Below, piece after piece: positions 1 to 9,158 of a stretch of 64,000 nt of DNA. The DNA comes from G965277745 sp965277745 (GTDB lineage Bacteria > Pseudomonadota > Gammaproteobacteria > Cardiobacteriales > Cardiobacteriaceae), in NCBI GenBank assembly GCA_965277745.1, contig OZ255837.1, positions 1,550,001 to 1,614,000 on the forward strand, written 5' to 3'. Position numbers and translations under genes: made by a program. The first letter of the stretch is position 1; each line of letters begins with the position of its first letter. The notes under the pieces were generated by a model that worked only from the letters and a program-made list of their open reading frames with translations, made no database searches and had not been told where the DNA came from.

Positions 1-722
1 GATTTGCCCGATTGCCAGTTGAAGTAAATTTTCTTGTAGGGACAAGCGGAGACACACATCCGCCAGCCGCGGCATTTCTCTTGATCGATCAGGACGATGC
101 CATCTTCCTCGCGCTTGTAGATCGCTCCGGAGGGGCAAGCGGCCACGCAGCTGGGGTTCAGGCAATGTTCGCAAAGACGCGGCAGGTACATCATGAAGGT
201 TTTTTCGAATTGCCCGTAGATATCCGCGTCCACCACTTCCTTGAAATTGTAATCCTTGCGCCGTTTTTCAAATTCACCGCCGAGAATTTCTTCCCAATTC
301 GGCCCCCATTCGGGTTTTTCCATTTTTTCACCGGTGATCGCCGAATGGGCGCGCGCCGTCGGCATCGTTTTCGATTCGGGGGCTTTTTGCAGATGTTCAT
401 ATGCGAAAGTGAACGGCTCGTAGTAGTCGTCGATTTCCGGTAGATCCGGATTAGCGAAGAGTTTCGACAGAAGCCGGAATTTACCGCCTATTTTCGGGAC
501 AAGATCGCCGTTTTCCTTGCGTTTCCACCCCCCACGCCAGACTTTCTGTTCTTCCCACTGGCGCGGATAGCCCACGCCAGGCTTGGTTTCGACATTGTTG
601 AACCAGGCGTATTCCACGCCTTGCCGCGAAGTCCAAACGTTTTTGCAGGTTACCGAACAGGTATGGCAGCCGATGCACTTGTCCAGATTGAGCACCTTGC
701 CGATTTGCGCGCGTATTTTCAT
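1..722 (-). CDS. narH: Respiratory nitrate reductase beta subunit NarH (partial, 3' end outside window)
   Basis: About 240 N-terminal residues are present. NarH is the iron-sulfur subunit of membrane nitrate reductase and passes electrons from NarI to NarG on the cytoplasmic side. The first ferredoxin-like cysteine set is CIGCHTCSVTC near residue 16; later sets are CEHCLNPSC and CRGWRMCVSACP, where Trp replaces one Cys, as is typical for the NarH [3Fe-4S] centre. The ATG overlaps the narG TGA in an ATGA junction, so the two are translationally coupled. narJ and narI would be expected just beyond the left edge. Confident assignment; only length is unknown. Confidence 0.96.
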   Translation of the reverse strand, partial: MKIRAQIGKVLNLDKCIGCHTCSVTCKNVWTSRQGVEYAWFNNVETKPGVGYPRQWEEQKVWRGGWKRKENGDLVPKIGGKFRLLSKLFANPDLPEIDDYYEPFTFAYEHLQKAPESKTMPTARAHSAITGEKMEKPEWGPNWEEILGGEFEKRRKDYNFKEVVDADIYGQFEKTFMMYLPRLCEHCLNPSCVAACPSGAIYKREEDGIVLIDQEKCRGWRMCVSACPYKKIYFNWQSGK

Positions 723-3700
723 GAGGTCGCCTCCTTCTCGGGGTGTTCATCACTTGCGTTTTCCAGCCAATCGACCTTTTCCATCTTGCGGACGACGACA
801 AAATCATCGCGATTGGAGCCGACGGTGCCGTAATAGTTGAATCCCCAGGAAAGCTGGGCGTAACCGCCGATCATATGGGTCGGCTTGACCACGGTGCGAG
901 TCACGGAATTGTGAATGCCGCCGCGTTTCCCGGTGGTCTCGGCCCCCGGCGTGTTGATGATTTTCTCCTGCGCGTGATACATCATGCTCATCCCCTCCGG
1001 CACCCGCTGACTGACCACGGCACGGGCGACAATGGCGCCATTGGCGTTGTACAGCTCGATCCAGTCATTATCCTCGACCGCGATTTTTCGCGCGTCGATT
1101 TCGCTGATCCACACGACCGGACCGCCACGGTTCAAGGTAAGCATCAGCAGATTGTCCGAATAGGTACTGTGAATGCCCCATTTCTGGTGCGGGGTAATCC
1201 AGTTGAGCACCACCTGTTTGCGGCCGCGACCGTGCTTTTCGATCACCGGCGCAACGGTTTTCATATTTATCGGCGGCTTGTACACACACAACGCCTCGCC
1301 GAAATCACGCATCCATTCGTGGTCTTGATAGAAGTGTTGACGGCCACTAAGCGTGCGCCACGGGATCAGTTCATGGACGTTGGTGTAGCCGGCATTGTAG
1401 CTGACATGTTCATCTTCGAGACCGCTCCAGGTCGGCGAGGATATGATTTTGCGCGGTTGCGCCTGAATGTCGCGGAAGCGGATTTTTTCTTCTTCTTTGG
1501 CGCGCGCCAGATGGGTATGGTCGCGTCCGGTCAACTTGCCGAGTGCCGTCCAGGCTCTCACCGCGACCTGACCGTTGGTCTCGGGGGCAAGTGACAACAC
1601 CACTTCGGCGGCATCGATGTCCGTGTCGATACGCGGCAGCCCTTTGGAGACGCCGTCTTCGTCGACGAGGCGGTTCAATTTTCCAAGCAAGGCCACTTCC
1701 TTTTCGGTGTTCCAGGCGATTCCCTTGCCGCCATTGCCGATTGTGTGCAGAAGCGGACCGAGCGCGGTGAATTTGCGGTAGGTGTCGGGATAGTTGCGTT
1801 CCACTTCGATCAACGCCGGCATGGTTTTGCCCGGTATCGCTTCGATCTCGCCTTTTTTCCATTCCTGTACGTTAAGCGGTTGCGCCAGTTCGGCCGGCGT
1901 GTCGTGCAGAATCGGCAACGTCACCAGATCGGTTTCCGTTGCCAGATGCCCTGCGCAAAGTCGCGAGAAACAGGCGGCGATCCCCTTGTAGATAGCCCAG
2001 TCACTACGCGATTCCCACGCTGGATCGACGGCGCAGGAGAGGGGGTGGATGAAGGGATGCATATCGGAGGTATTGAGATCGTTTTTTTCGTACCAGGTCG
2101 TCGAGGGCAGGACGATGTCCGAGTAAAGGCAGGTCGTCGACATGCGAAAATCGAGCGTCACCACGAGATCGAGCTTGCCTTCGGGGGCCTTTTCGTGCCA
2201 GCGGACTTCACGCGGTTTTTTGCCGTTCGTTTCGCCGAGATCTTTACCCAGCAAGCCGTGTTGCGTTCCGAGCAGGTGATGGAGCATATATTCATGCCCT
2301 TTGCCGGAGGATCCGAGGAGATTGGAACGCCAGATAAACAAGTTACGCGGGAAGTTACGCGGATCGTCCGGGTCTTCGCAGGAGAACTTCAGGGAACCGG
2401 AGCGCAGACGATCGACGACATACGCTTTGACCTCCTTACCGGCTTTTTTCGCCGCCTTGGCGAGCGCGAGCGGATTTTCCGCGAGTTGCGGCGCGGAGGG
2501 CAGCCATCCCATCCTTTCGGCGCGCACGTTACAGTCGATCAGGGAATCGTTTTGCCACTTTTTGCGATCGCCAAGAGGAGAAAGAAGTTCCTCCAATTGC
2601 AATTTTTCATAGCGCCATTGGTCGGAGTGGGCGTAGAAGAAGCTCGTCGAGTTCATTTGCCGCGGAGGACGATGCCAGTCGAGGGCGAACGCGAGCGGCA
2701 GCCAGCCGGTTTGCGGGCGCAATTTTTCCTGCCCGACATAGTGCGACCAGCCGCCACCCGATTTGCCGATACAACCACACATCATGAGCAGGTTGATGAT
2801 GCCGCGATAGATCATGTCCATGTGGTACCAGTGGTTGATGCCGGCGCCGAGGATCACCATGGAACGGCCTTTGGTCTTGTCGGCGTTGTCGGCGAATTCG
2901 CGCGCGATGCGGGTGACCACGCCCGCCGGAACGCCGGTGATTTTTTCCTGCCAGGCCGGCGTGTAGGGAAGGTCGTCGTCGAGCGAGGCCGCGACGTGAT
3001 CACCGCCCAGGCCACGATCGACTCCGTAGTTGGCAAGGAGCAGATCGAAGACGGTTGCAACCACCACCTCGCGTTTTTCATCGAGCTCGATCCGCCGGGT
3101 CGGCACGTTGCGTGACAATACGCTGTCATGGCCGGTGTGGACGAAGATCGGTTCGTCGTGTTCGAGATTGCCGAAATAGGGGAAGTCGACCGCCACGACC
3201 GCGTCGGCGCTATCGATAAGGCTCGTTTGCGGTTCTATTTCCGATCCATCGGCGACATTTTTGCTTTCCAGGTTCCACTTGCCGCTTTCATCCCAGCGTG
3301 AACCGATCGTTCCGTTGGGTACCACTACAGCATCGCTTTTGCCATCTATGACGATAGGTTTCCATTCACCATGCCTGTTTTCTCCGAGTGAATCGGAAAA
3401 ATCCGAGGCACGCAGGGTACGACCGGGGACATAGCGGCCGCCGCGCGCTTCGAGGATGACGAGAAAGGGCATGTCGGTATACATGCGGCAATATTCGTTG
3501 AAATACGCGCTTTTTCCGGTCGCATGGAATTCTTTCAGAATGACGTGCCCCATCGCCATGGCGAGTGCCGCATCCGTTCCCTGCCGCGGGTGCAGCCAAT
3601 GATCGCAGAGTTTGGCGAGTTCGCTGTAATCGGGGGAGACGGCGACCGTTTTGGTGCCGTTATAGCGGGCTTCGGTGAAGAAATGGGCGTCGGGCGTGCG

Positions 3701-4483
3701 CGTCTGCGGCACGTTCGATCCCCAGGCGATGATATAGGACGAGTTGTACCAATCGGCGCTTTCCGGCACATCGGTCTGCTCGCCCCAGCTTTGTGGCGAG
3801 CTTGGCGGCAGATCGCAATACCAGTCGTAAAAACTCAGACAGGTTCCGCCGATCAGCGACAGGTAACGGGTGCCCGCGGCGTAGGAGACCATTGACATCG
3901 CCGGGATCGGGGAAAAACCGACGATGCGGTCGGGGTCATAGGTCTTGGCGGTGTAGATGTTCGCGGCGGCGATGAGTTCATTCATTTCTTCCCTGTCGGC
4001 GCGCACCATGCCGCCGAGTCCGCGCACCTGTTTGTAGGATTTCGTCTTCTCCGGATCGTTTGCGATACTCTCCCAGGCATCCACCGGATCGGGGTGAAGG
4101 ACTTTCGCGGCGCGCCACAACTTGAGCAAACGCGCGCGGATCATCGGATATTTCAGGCGCGCGGCGCTGTAGAGATACCAGCTGTAACTGGCGCCGCGGG
4201 CGCATCCGCGCGGCTCGTGGTTGGGCAGGTCGGGGCGGGTGTGCGGGTAATCGGTTTGCTGCGTTTCCCAGGTCACCAGGCCGTTTTTGACATAAATCTT
4301 CCAGCTGCACGATCCGGTACAGTTGACCCCGTGAGTGCTGCGAACAACCTTGTCGTGGGACCAACGACCGCGATAGGCGCGCTCCCAGTCGCGGTTTTCT
4401 TCGGTGGTGACGCCGTGGCCATCGGAGAATGTCGCCGGCGCTTTTCTGGTGAAGAAGGTCAGTTTGTCGATGATATGGCTCAT
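719..4483 (-). CDS. narG: Respiratory nitrate reductase alpha subunit NarG
   Basis: 1,254 residues, close to the usual ~1,245 of NarG. It reduces nitrate to nitrite at a bis-MGD molybdenum site facing the cytoplasm. Near residues 50-60 is the FS0 cluster signature HGVNCTGSCSW (His plus Cys ligands), followed by the conserved ETQQTDYP. Further on, YNSSYIIAWGSNVPQTRTPDAHF contains the Asp that ligates Mo in NarG enzymes. No frameshift or gap is seen. It sits 18 bp downstream of narK and overlaps narH by 4 bp, giving a narK-narG-narH operon. The nearby moa/moe genes supply its cofactor. Confidence 0.97.
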   Translation of the reverse strand: MSHIIDKLTFFTRKAPATFSDGHGVTTEENRDWERAYRGRWSHDKVVRSTHGVNCTGSCSWKIYVKNGLVTWETQQTDYPHTRPDLPNHEPRGCARGASYSWYLYSAARLKYPMIRARLLKLWRAAKVLHPDPVDAWESIANDPEKTKSYKQVRGLGGMVRADREEMNELIAAANIYTAKTYDPDRIVGFSPIPAMSMVSYAAGTRYLSLIGGTCLSFYDWYCDLPPSSPQSWGEQTDVPESADWYNSSYIIAWGSNVPQTRTPDAHFFTEARYNGTKTVAVSPDYSELAKLCDHWLHPRQGTDAALAMAMGHVILKEFHATGKSAYFNEYCRMYTDMPFLVILEARGGRYVPGRTLRASDFSDSLGENRHGEWKPIVIDGKSDAVVVPNGTIGSRWDESGKWNLESKNVADGSEIEPQTSLIDSADAVVAVDFPYFGNLEHDEPIFVHTGHDSVLSRNVPTRRIELDEKREVVVATVFDLLLANYGVDRGLGGDHVAASLDDDLPYTPAWQEKITGVPAGVVTRIAREFADNADKTKGRSMVILGAGINHWYHMDMIYRGIINLLMMCGCIGKSGGGWSHYVGQEKLRPQTGWLPLAFALDWHRPPRQMNSTSFFYAHSDQWRYEKLQLEELLSPLGDRKKWQNDSLIDCNVRAERMGWLPSAPQLAENPLALAKAAKKAGKEVKAYVVDRLRSGSLKFSCEDPDDPRNFPRNLFIWRSNLLGSSGKGHEYMLHHLLGTQHGLLGKDLGETNGKKPREVRWHEKAPEGKLDLVVTLDFRMSTTCLYSDIVLPSTTWYEKNDLNTSDMHPFIHPLSCAVDPAWESRSDWAIYKGIAACFSRLCAGHLATETDLVTLPILHDTPAELAQPLNVQEWKKGEIEAIPGKTMPALIEVERNYPDTYRKFTALGPLLHTIGNGGKGIAWNTEKEVALLGKLNRLVDEDGVSKGLPRIDTDIDAAEVVLSLAPETNGQVAVRAWTALGKLTGRDHTHLARAKEEEKIRFRDIQAQPRKIISSPTWSGLEDEHVSYNAGYTNVHELIPWRTLSGRQHFYQDHEWMRDFGEALCVYKPPINMKTVAPVIEKHGRGRKQVVLNWITPHQKWGIHSTYSDNLLMLTLNRGGPVVWISEIDARKIAVEDNDWIELYNANGAIVARAVVSQRVPEGMSMMYHAQEKIINTPGAETTGKRGGIHNSVTRTVVKPTHMIGGYAQLSWGFNYYGTVGSNRDDFVVVRKMEKVDWLENASDEHPEKEATS

Positions 4484-4501
4484 GTCTCTTGCTCCCTTGG
4501 C

Positions 4502-6013
4502 TTATGGATTGTGCACATAAGCGTTTTTGCGCAGGTAAAACCACCAGTTGAGCACGATGCAAAGTGCATAGAAAGCGGCGAATCCGTAGAGGGCAATTTC
4601 CGGGGTCGTCGCCTCGATCTGCTCGCCGAACACCTTGGGGATGATGAACGCGCCGTACGCCGCGACAGCGGACGCCCAGCCGAGAACCGGCCCGGCTTGC
4701 TCCTTGTCGAACACCGCCGAAATCGTGCGGAAGGTCGATCCGTTGCCGATGCCGGTGGTGGTGAAAAGAATCAGAAACAGGATCAGGAAGGGCGGGAAGA
4801 AGGTTTCCGGGGTCGCCGAAGCGTAGGCGGCTTTCATGCAATAAGCCACCCCCAGCGCGGCGGCGACCATGATCACGGAAATGATCTGTGTAACCTTCGC
4901 GCCGCCCATTTTGTCGGCGATTTTGCCGCCGACAGGGCGGATCAGGGCACCGATGAACGGCCCTATCCAGGCGAACATGAGCGCCGAGGGAGCATCGGGA
5001 TTGACCGTATTGTGGGTCATCACCCCATCGACGAGAAGATGGCGAAAACCGAAGATCACTTTGATCGAGAGCGCCAGTGCCGCGGAATAGCCGATGAACG
5101 ACCCGAAGGTCATCGTGTAGATGAGTGACAAGGCCCAGGTGTGCTTGTTACCGAAAATACGGTATTGCCGCGTGAGCCCCTCTTTGTAGTTGGCGCCGAG
5201 CGGCAGGAGTTTGAGCCCGAAAACGGTGGCGGCGATGACGAGCGGCAGGATGATCCATTGGTTGATTTCCCAACCGGAACCGTTCGCGTTTTCCGGGAGG
5301 ATGAGCCACAATCCAGCAGCGGCGATCACCAGGGCGGCGCCGATCATGACGAGGATTTTACCGCAAGCGGCGGCGGTCGAGCCGATATTCGGCGAGACGT
5401 GTTCATTGCTGATGTTGTTCATCCCGAAATAGGTGGCGAAGGAGAGAGGAACCAGAAAGCACAGCCAGATGTAGGCTGCGTTTTGAATCCAGGTTTCGGT
5501 TCCGGCGGCGATTTTGCCGATCAGGGTGCCGCTCGCGTTTTGCAGAATCATCGGCGATCCGCCGAAAATCGCCATCGTCATCACCAGGGGCACGACAATC
5601 TGCATCGTCGTCACGCCGAAGTTGCCCAAACCGGCGTTCATGCCCAGCGAATAGCCCGAAACACGTTTGGGGAAGAAAAAACTGATGTTGGACATCGAAG
5701 AAGCGTAGTTTCCGCCGCCGATACCGGAGAGCAGCGCGAGAAGCTGGAAATACCACAGTGGCGTGTCCGGGTTTTGCAACGCGATACCGGTTCCCCACGC
5801 GGGGACGATGAGAAGCGCCGTGGTCAGGAAGATCGTGTTGCGTCCCCCGGCGAGGCGGATGAAAAAAGAACTGGGAATCCTCAGGGTGGCACCCGAAAGC
5901 CCGGCGATCGCGGTAAGGGAGAAAAGATCCGGGGCGCTGAAGGGAAAGCCCAGATTGAGCATCTGCACCGTGATGATACTCCAGTAAAGCCATACCGCGA
6001 AGGCGCAGAGCAA
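4502..6013 (-). CDS. narK: Nitrate/nitrite MFS transporter NarK
   Basis: A 12-helix major facilitator of the nitrate/nitrite porter family, ahead of narG in the same operon; it imports nitrate or exchanges it for nitrite. The nitrate-signature glycine-rich helices are visible (GIGGGNYASSMSNISFFFP and GIGNGSTFRTI). The listed start is a TTG at the first helix, the only common start codon in this frame near the 5' end. The frame stays open to about 6195, and the upstream residues include NWDPEDERQW and GRKIANRNLWISIP, a segment conserved in NarK proteins. The real protein therefore probably starts further upstream, perhaps at ATT 6154, or has lost its ATG. Family assignment is firm, the start is not. 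Confidence 0.9.
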   Translation of the reverse strand: MLCAFAVWLYWSIITVQMLNLGFPFSAPDLFSLTAIAGLSGATLRIPSSFFIRLAGGRNTIFLTTALLIVPAWGTGIALQNPDTPLWYFQLLALLSGIGGGNYASSMSNISFFFPKRVSGYSLGMNAGLGNFGVTTMQIVVPLVMTMAIFGGSPMILQNASGTLIGKIAAGTETWIQNAAYIWLCFLVPLSFATYFGMNNISNEHVSPNIGSTAAACGKILVMIGAALVIAAAGLWLILPENANGSGWEINQWIILPLVIAATVFGLKLLPLGANYKEGLTRQYRIFGNKHTWALSLIYTMTFGSFIGYSAALALSIKVIFGFRHLLVDGVMTHNTVNPDAPSALMFAWIGPFIGALIRPVGGKIADKMGGAKVTQIISVIMVAAALGVAYCMKAAYASATPETFFPPFLILFLILFTTTGIGNGSTFRTISAVFDKEQAGPVLGWASAVAAYGAFIIPKVFGEQIEATTPEIALYGFAAFYALCIVLNWWFYLRKNAYVHNP

Positions 6014-6136
6014 CGCCGGAATCGAAATCCACAGGTTGCGGTTGGCGATTTTCCTGCCCCGGGATTGCCACTGTCGTTCGTCTTCCGGATCCCAGTTTTG
6101 TAGCGTTTCTGCTGGAAAAAGAGGGCTGAAGGGGAA

Positions 6137-6937
6137 ATGACGAGGAAAGAAAATACGGTGTCTGCGGCTTGCGCCGACGAGTGTGTCGCGTTATCCGGGC
6201 GGCGTTGGGGAAAGTGGGAAAATCGTATTGCTTCTTTGCCCCTGTTGTGCGGCCTTTCTACCGCAACCCGAGCGCGTTTGTTACGCCGCGCGAGACTCCA
6301 TGATTTCGTCAAGGGCGGGATGCTGTTTCTCGAAGGAGAGGCGGCCAAGTGTTTGTATATCGTCCTTGCAGGCTGGATTAAAATCTTGAAGAGCAGTACG
6401 GACGGGGAACAGACTGTCCTGCAGATGCTCGGTGCCGGAGACACGGTTCTCGAATCCGCGGTGTTTTTGAATATTCAGTTTTCCTTTTCCGCGCAGGTGG
6501 CCGAGGAGGCGAGCGTACTGTCGATTCCCGCGCCGGGTTTGCGGGAATACATCAAACAGGACGAGCAACTGGCGCGCAATTTTCTCCTCGTGATGGCGCA
6601 TGCCTCACACGCGTTCGTTCACCAAATGGGGAATGCCCGGATGAAAACGGTGGAGGAACGTATCGGCTGCTTTTTGCTCGGACAATTTCTCGAACAGGGA
6701 CGAAGTTCGCGTGCCATCAAGTTGCCCTATGACAAATCGGTTATCGCCGCGCAACTGAATATGCGCCGCGAAACCTTCTCGCGGGTGCTGAGTGCGATGA
6801 AAAAAGACGGCTTGCGGATGGAAAAACATACCGTCGTTATTCCCGATTTGCAGGCGTTGTGCGGCTTTTGCGATCGCGATACGGCCGAGATATGCGCCTT
6901 GCACGGCACGCCGGATTGCCCTCATCGGCAGGGGTAA
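6137..6937 (+). CDS. Crp/Fnr-family transcriptional regulator
   Basis: 266 residues with an N-terminal cyclic-nucleotide-type sensor barrel (about 35-150) and a C-terminal winged HTH with the recognition segment QLNMRRETFSRVLSAM (about 205-220). The start ATG follows AGGGG by a few bases. FNR, DNR and NnrR relatives control anaerobic nitrate/nitrite respiration, which fits the divergent narKGH operon and the adjacent Mo-cofactor genes. It lacks the classical N-terminal FNR cysteine spacing (only two N-terminal Cys, near residues 14 and 18) but has a cysteine-rich C-terminal tail (CGFC, then two more Cys in the last 20 residues). That could be a metal or redox site; this is inference. Its 5' end overlaps the open narK frame. 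Confidence 0.85.
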   Translation: MTRKENTVSAACADECVALSGRRWGKWENRIASLPLLCGLSTATRARLLRRARLHDFVKGGMLFLEGEAAKCLYIVLAGWIKILKSSTDGEQTVLQMLGAGDTVLESAVFLNIQFSFSAQVAEEASVLSIPAPGLREYIKQDEQLARNFLLVMAHASHAFVHQMGNARMKTVEERIGCFLLGQFLEQGRSSRAIKLPYDKSVIAAQLNMRRETFSRVLSAMKKDGLRMEKHTVVIPDLQALCGFCDRDTAEICALHGTPDCPHRQG

Positions 6938-6973
6938 GAAAAAATGTCGCCTGTTTTGAAAACTTTCGCAAGG

Positions 6974-6989
6974 TGTGATCGAGATCACA
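6974..6989. promoter_or_regulatory. CRP/FNR-type palindromic operator
   Basis: TGTGATCGAGATCACA is a perfect dyad matching the CRP consensus TGTGA-N6-TCACA and is close to the FNR box TTGAT-N4-ATCAA. It lies 36 bp after the stop of the Crp/Fnr regulator and 150 bp before moaA, so it could control the molybdenum cofactor operon. Which family member binds it cannot be read from sequence. Confidence 0.7.
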
Positions 6990-7139
6990 TTTTTTCCGCC
7001 GAATTGCTGTATGCTGGTATCAACTCTGAAGCTATCTGACCTAAGTCGTCTTTACGATACGGTTTTTTAGTCGGGGGTATGGGGCTTAGCCCGTCGCGGA
7101 AACGCCATAGTCTGCCGTCATTGCAAAGGAGTAGTCGTC
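6990..7139 (+). other. moaA leader region
   Basis: About 150 bases between the dyad and moaA. It holds GC-rich potential hairpins (GGGGCTTAGCCC near 7080) and ends in a good ribosome site (AAAGGAG). moa operons elsewhere often carry a molybdenum-cofactor RNA element in this position, but I could not match the known consensus, so no riboswitch is called. Confidence 0.3.
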
Positions 7140-8114
7140 ATGCTCGAGGATGGTTTCGGACGCAGATTTCCCTATCTGCGCCTGTCGATAACGGAGGTAT
7201 GTAACTTCCGTTGCGTCTATTGTCTTCCCGATGGTTATAGAAGAACGGACAGACACCCCTTACTGCGGCCCGGCGAAATCACACGATTGGTTGACGCTTT
7301 CGCCGAACTCGGCGTGCGCAAGATACGTCTTACCGGCGGCGAGGCGACCATCCGCAAAGATTTCACCGAGATTGCCGCCCTGATCTCTTCCCACCCGCTG
7401 ATCGAGCGGCTCGCCTTGACCACCAACGGTTATCGTCTGCGCCAGCAGGCAAAAACGTGGCGCGCCTGTGGGCTTGACGATGTCAATGTCAGTGTCGACA
7501 GCCTAACGGCCAGTCGTTTTCATGCGCTCACCGGTCAGGATCGTTTGTCGGAAGTGCTGGCGGGTGTCGACGCCGCCTTGACGGCCGGTTTCGAACAGGT
7601 CAAGATCAATGTGGTGCTGCTCAAGGGCGTGAACGATCGTGAACTGCCGGCGTATCTTGCCTGGGCAAAATCGGCTCCTGTTGGAATCCGCTTTATCGAG
7701 TTGATGCAAACCGGTGAGAATCGTGATTATTTCCGCAAATATCATGTCTCGGCGGAAAAGATTGCAAAAGCGTTGTTGAAAAAGGGGTGGAGTGCGCAGC
7801 CACGCGCGTTTTCCGCCGGCCCGGCGCAAATGTACAAGCATCCCGATTATCGAGGCGCCATCGGGCTTATCGCCCCTTACGCGAAAGATTTCTGTGCCGG
7901 CTGCAATCGCCTGCGCGTGACCGCCCGCGGTGATCTGCGCCTGTGTCTGTTTGGCGAAGCGGGGACAAGCCTGCGCGATTTGCTCGAGGACGACAGGCAA
8001 AAGCCGCTGCTCACGCAACGGATTCGCGAGCAACTGTCGTTCAAGCGTCAAACGCATTTTCTCGCCCAGGGCGATAGCGGTATTACCCCGCATCTGGCTT
8101 CGATAGGAGGATGA
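7140..8114 (+). CDS. moaA: GTP 3',8-cyclase MoaA (radical SAM)
   Basis: 324 residues. It catalyses the first step of molybdenum cofactor synthesis, turning GTP into 3',8-cyclo-GTP, which MoaC converts to cyclic pyranopterin monophosphate. The radical-SAM cluster motif CNFRCVYC is at residues 22-29, and the second MoaA cluster is CAGCNRLRVTARGDLRLC near residue 250. The usual GGEP motif reads GGEA here. The C-terminus ends in the Gly-Gly that MoaA needs. The stop overlaps the moaCB start (ATGA), and AAAGGAG precedes the ATG. First gene of the Mo-cofactor operon. Confidence 0.95.
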   Translation: MLEDGFGRRFPYLRLSITEVCNFRCVYCLPDGYRRTDRHPLLRPGEITRLVDAFAELGVRKIRLTGGEATIRKDFTEIAALISSHPLIERLALTTNGYRLRQQAKTWRACGLDDVNVSVDSLTASRFHALTGQDRLSEVLAGVDAALTAGFEQVKINVVLLKGVNDRELPAYLAWAKSAPVGIRFIELMQTGENRDYFRKYHVSAEKIAKALLKKGWSAQPRAFSAGPAQMYKHPDYRGAIGLIAPYAKDFCAGCNRLRVTARGDLRLCLFGEAGTSLRDLLEDDRQKPLLTQRIREQLSFKRQTHFLAQGDSGITPHLASIGG

Positions 8115-9158
8115 GTATGGAACGGGATATTGCCGACTTTTTCGCCCGCAGTGCCTACCGAATGGCCGATATCACCCGCAAGCGGGCGAGTTCGCGCCGT
8201 GCGCTGGCGATGGGAAGAATTGTCGTGGGAGAGCGGGCCTTCCGTCATCTCAAAGCGCACACCCTGCCCAAGGGGGATGTGCTGAAACTCGCGGAAATCG
8301 CGGGTATTCAGGGCGCGAAAGCCGCCTGGCAGCAGATTCCCCTGTGTCATCCCTTGCCGCTTGATCATGTCGCGGTTTCGTCGCAGTTGGAAGAGGCGAG
8401 CCATAGCGTGGTGGTCCACGGTGTTGTCGCGACCAGCGCCAAAACCGGTGTTGAGATGGAAGCCCTTGCCGCCGTCAACGCGGCGCTGCTCACCCTGTAC
8501 GATTTGATCAAACCGGTAGAACCCGCCCTTGCCATCAGCGATATCCGCCTGTTACTCAAAGAAGGAGGAAAAAGCGGTTTGTGGGTACACCCGGACGGGA
8601 TTCCAGAGGAACTGCGGGCGCTGTTGCCGGTGCAATCGGAACGTCCGCTCGCAGGAAGAAAAGCCGCCGTCATCACCCTCAGTGACCGTGCCTTCAAAGG
8701 GGAATATGACGACGAGTCCGGTGGGATATTGAAAAGGGAACTGACACGATTGGGGGGGGGTGGTCACGGCAAAAGCCCTGTTGCCTGACGAACCGGAAGC
8801 ATTGCGAGGAAAAATAAGCGAACTGCTGGGAAGTGTCGAATTGATCGTGACCACCGGCGGCACCGGACTCGCCCCGCGCGACAAAACCCCGCAAACGCTC
8901 GCCGCGATGGCCGATGTCGAAATTCCCGGCATCGGCGAATTGCTACGCAGCAGCGCGGCGGCGCACGTGCCGACCACCTGGATCAGCCGTTCTCTTGCGG
9001 TACTTGTCGGCAAAACGCTCGTCATTGCCCTGCCCGGCAGCATCGGCGCTGTCAAGGACGGAATCGCGGTGTTGCGCCCGATACTTTCCCATGCCCTTGA
9101 TCATGTTAAGGACAAAAAGGACATTCATGCCCGTCCCGCGGCGCAGATCGACACATGA
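8111..9158 (+). pseudogene. moaCB: MoaC-MoaB fusion, frameshifted in a G9 run
   Basis: Residues 1-155 are MoaC (cyclic pyranopterin monophosphate synthase): IPLCHPL, KTGVEMEAL and the LLLKEGGKSG lysine motif are present. From residue ~165 it continues as a MoaB/Mog domain (AAVITLSDRA), which adenylates molybdopterin. At 8752-8760 nine G bases shift the frame and the first frame ends at 8788 (LGGGGHGKSPVA). With eight Gs the frame would read on into VVTAKALLPDEPE, TTGGTGLAPRD and the C-terminus at 9158. The MoaC domain is complete before the lesion. The run may be a sequencing slip, a phase-variable tract or a true mutation. The end overlaps the moeA ATG. Confidence 0.85.

Noticed and set aside
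6990..7139. Molybdenum-cofactor riboswitch upstream of moaA
   Set aside because: Position is right and hairpins exist, but I could not match the conserved motif; a covariance search would be needed.
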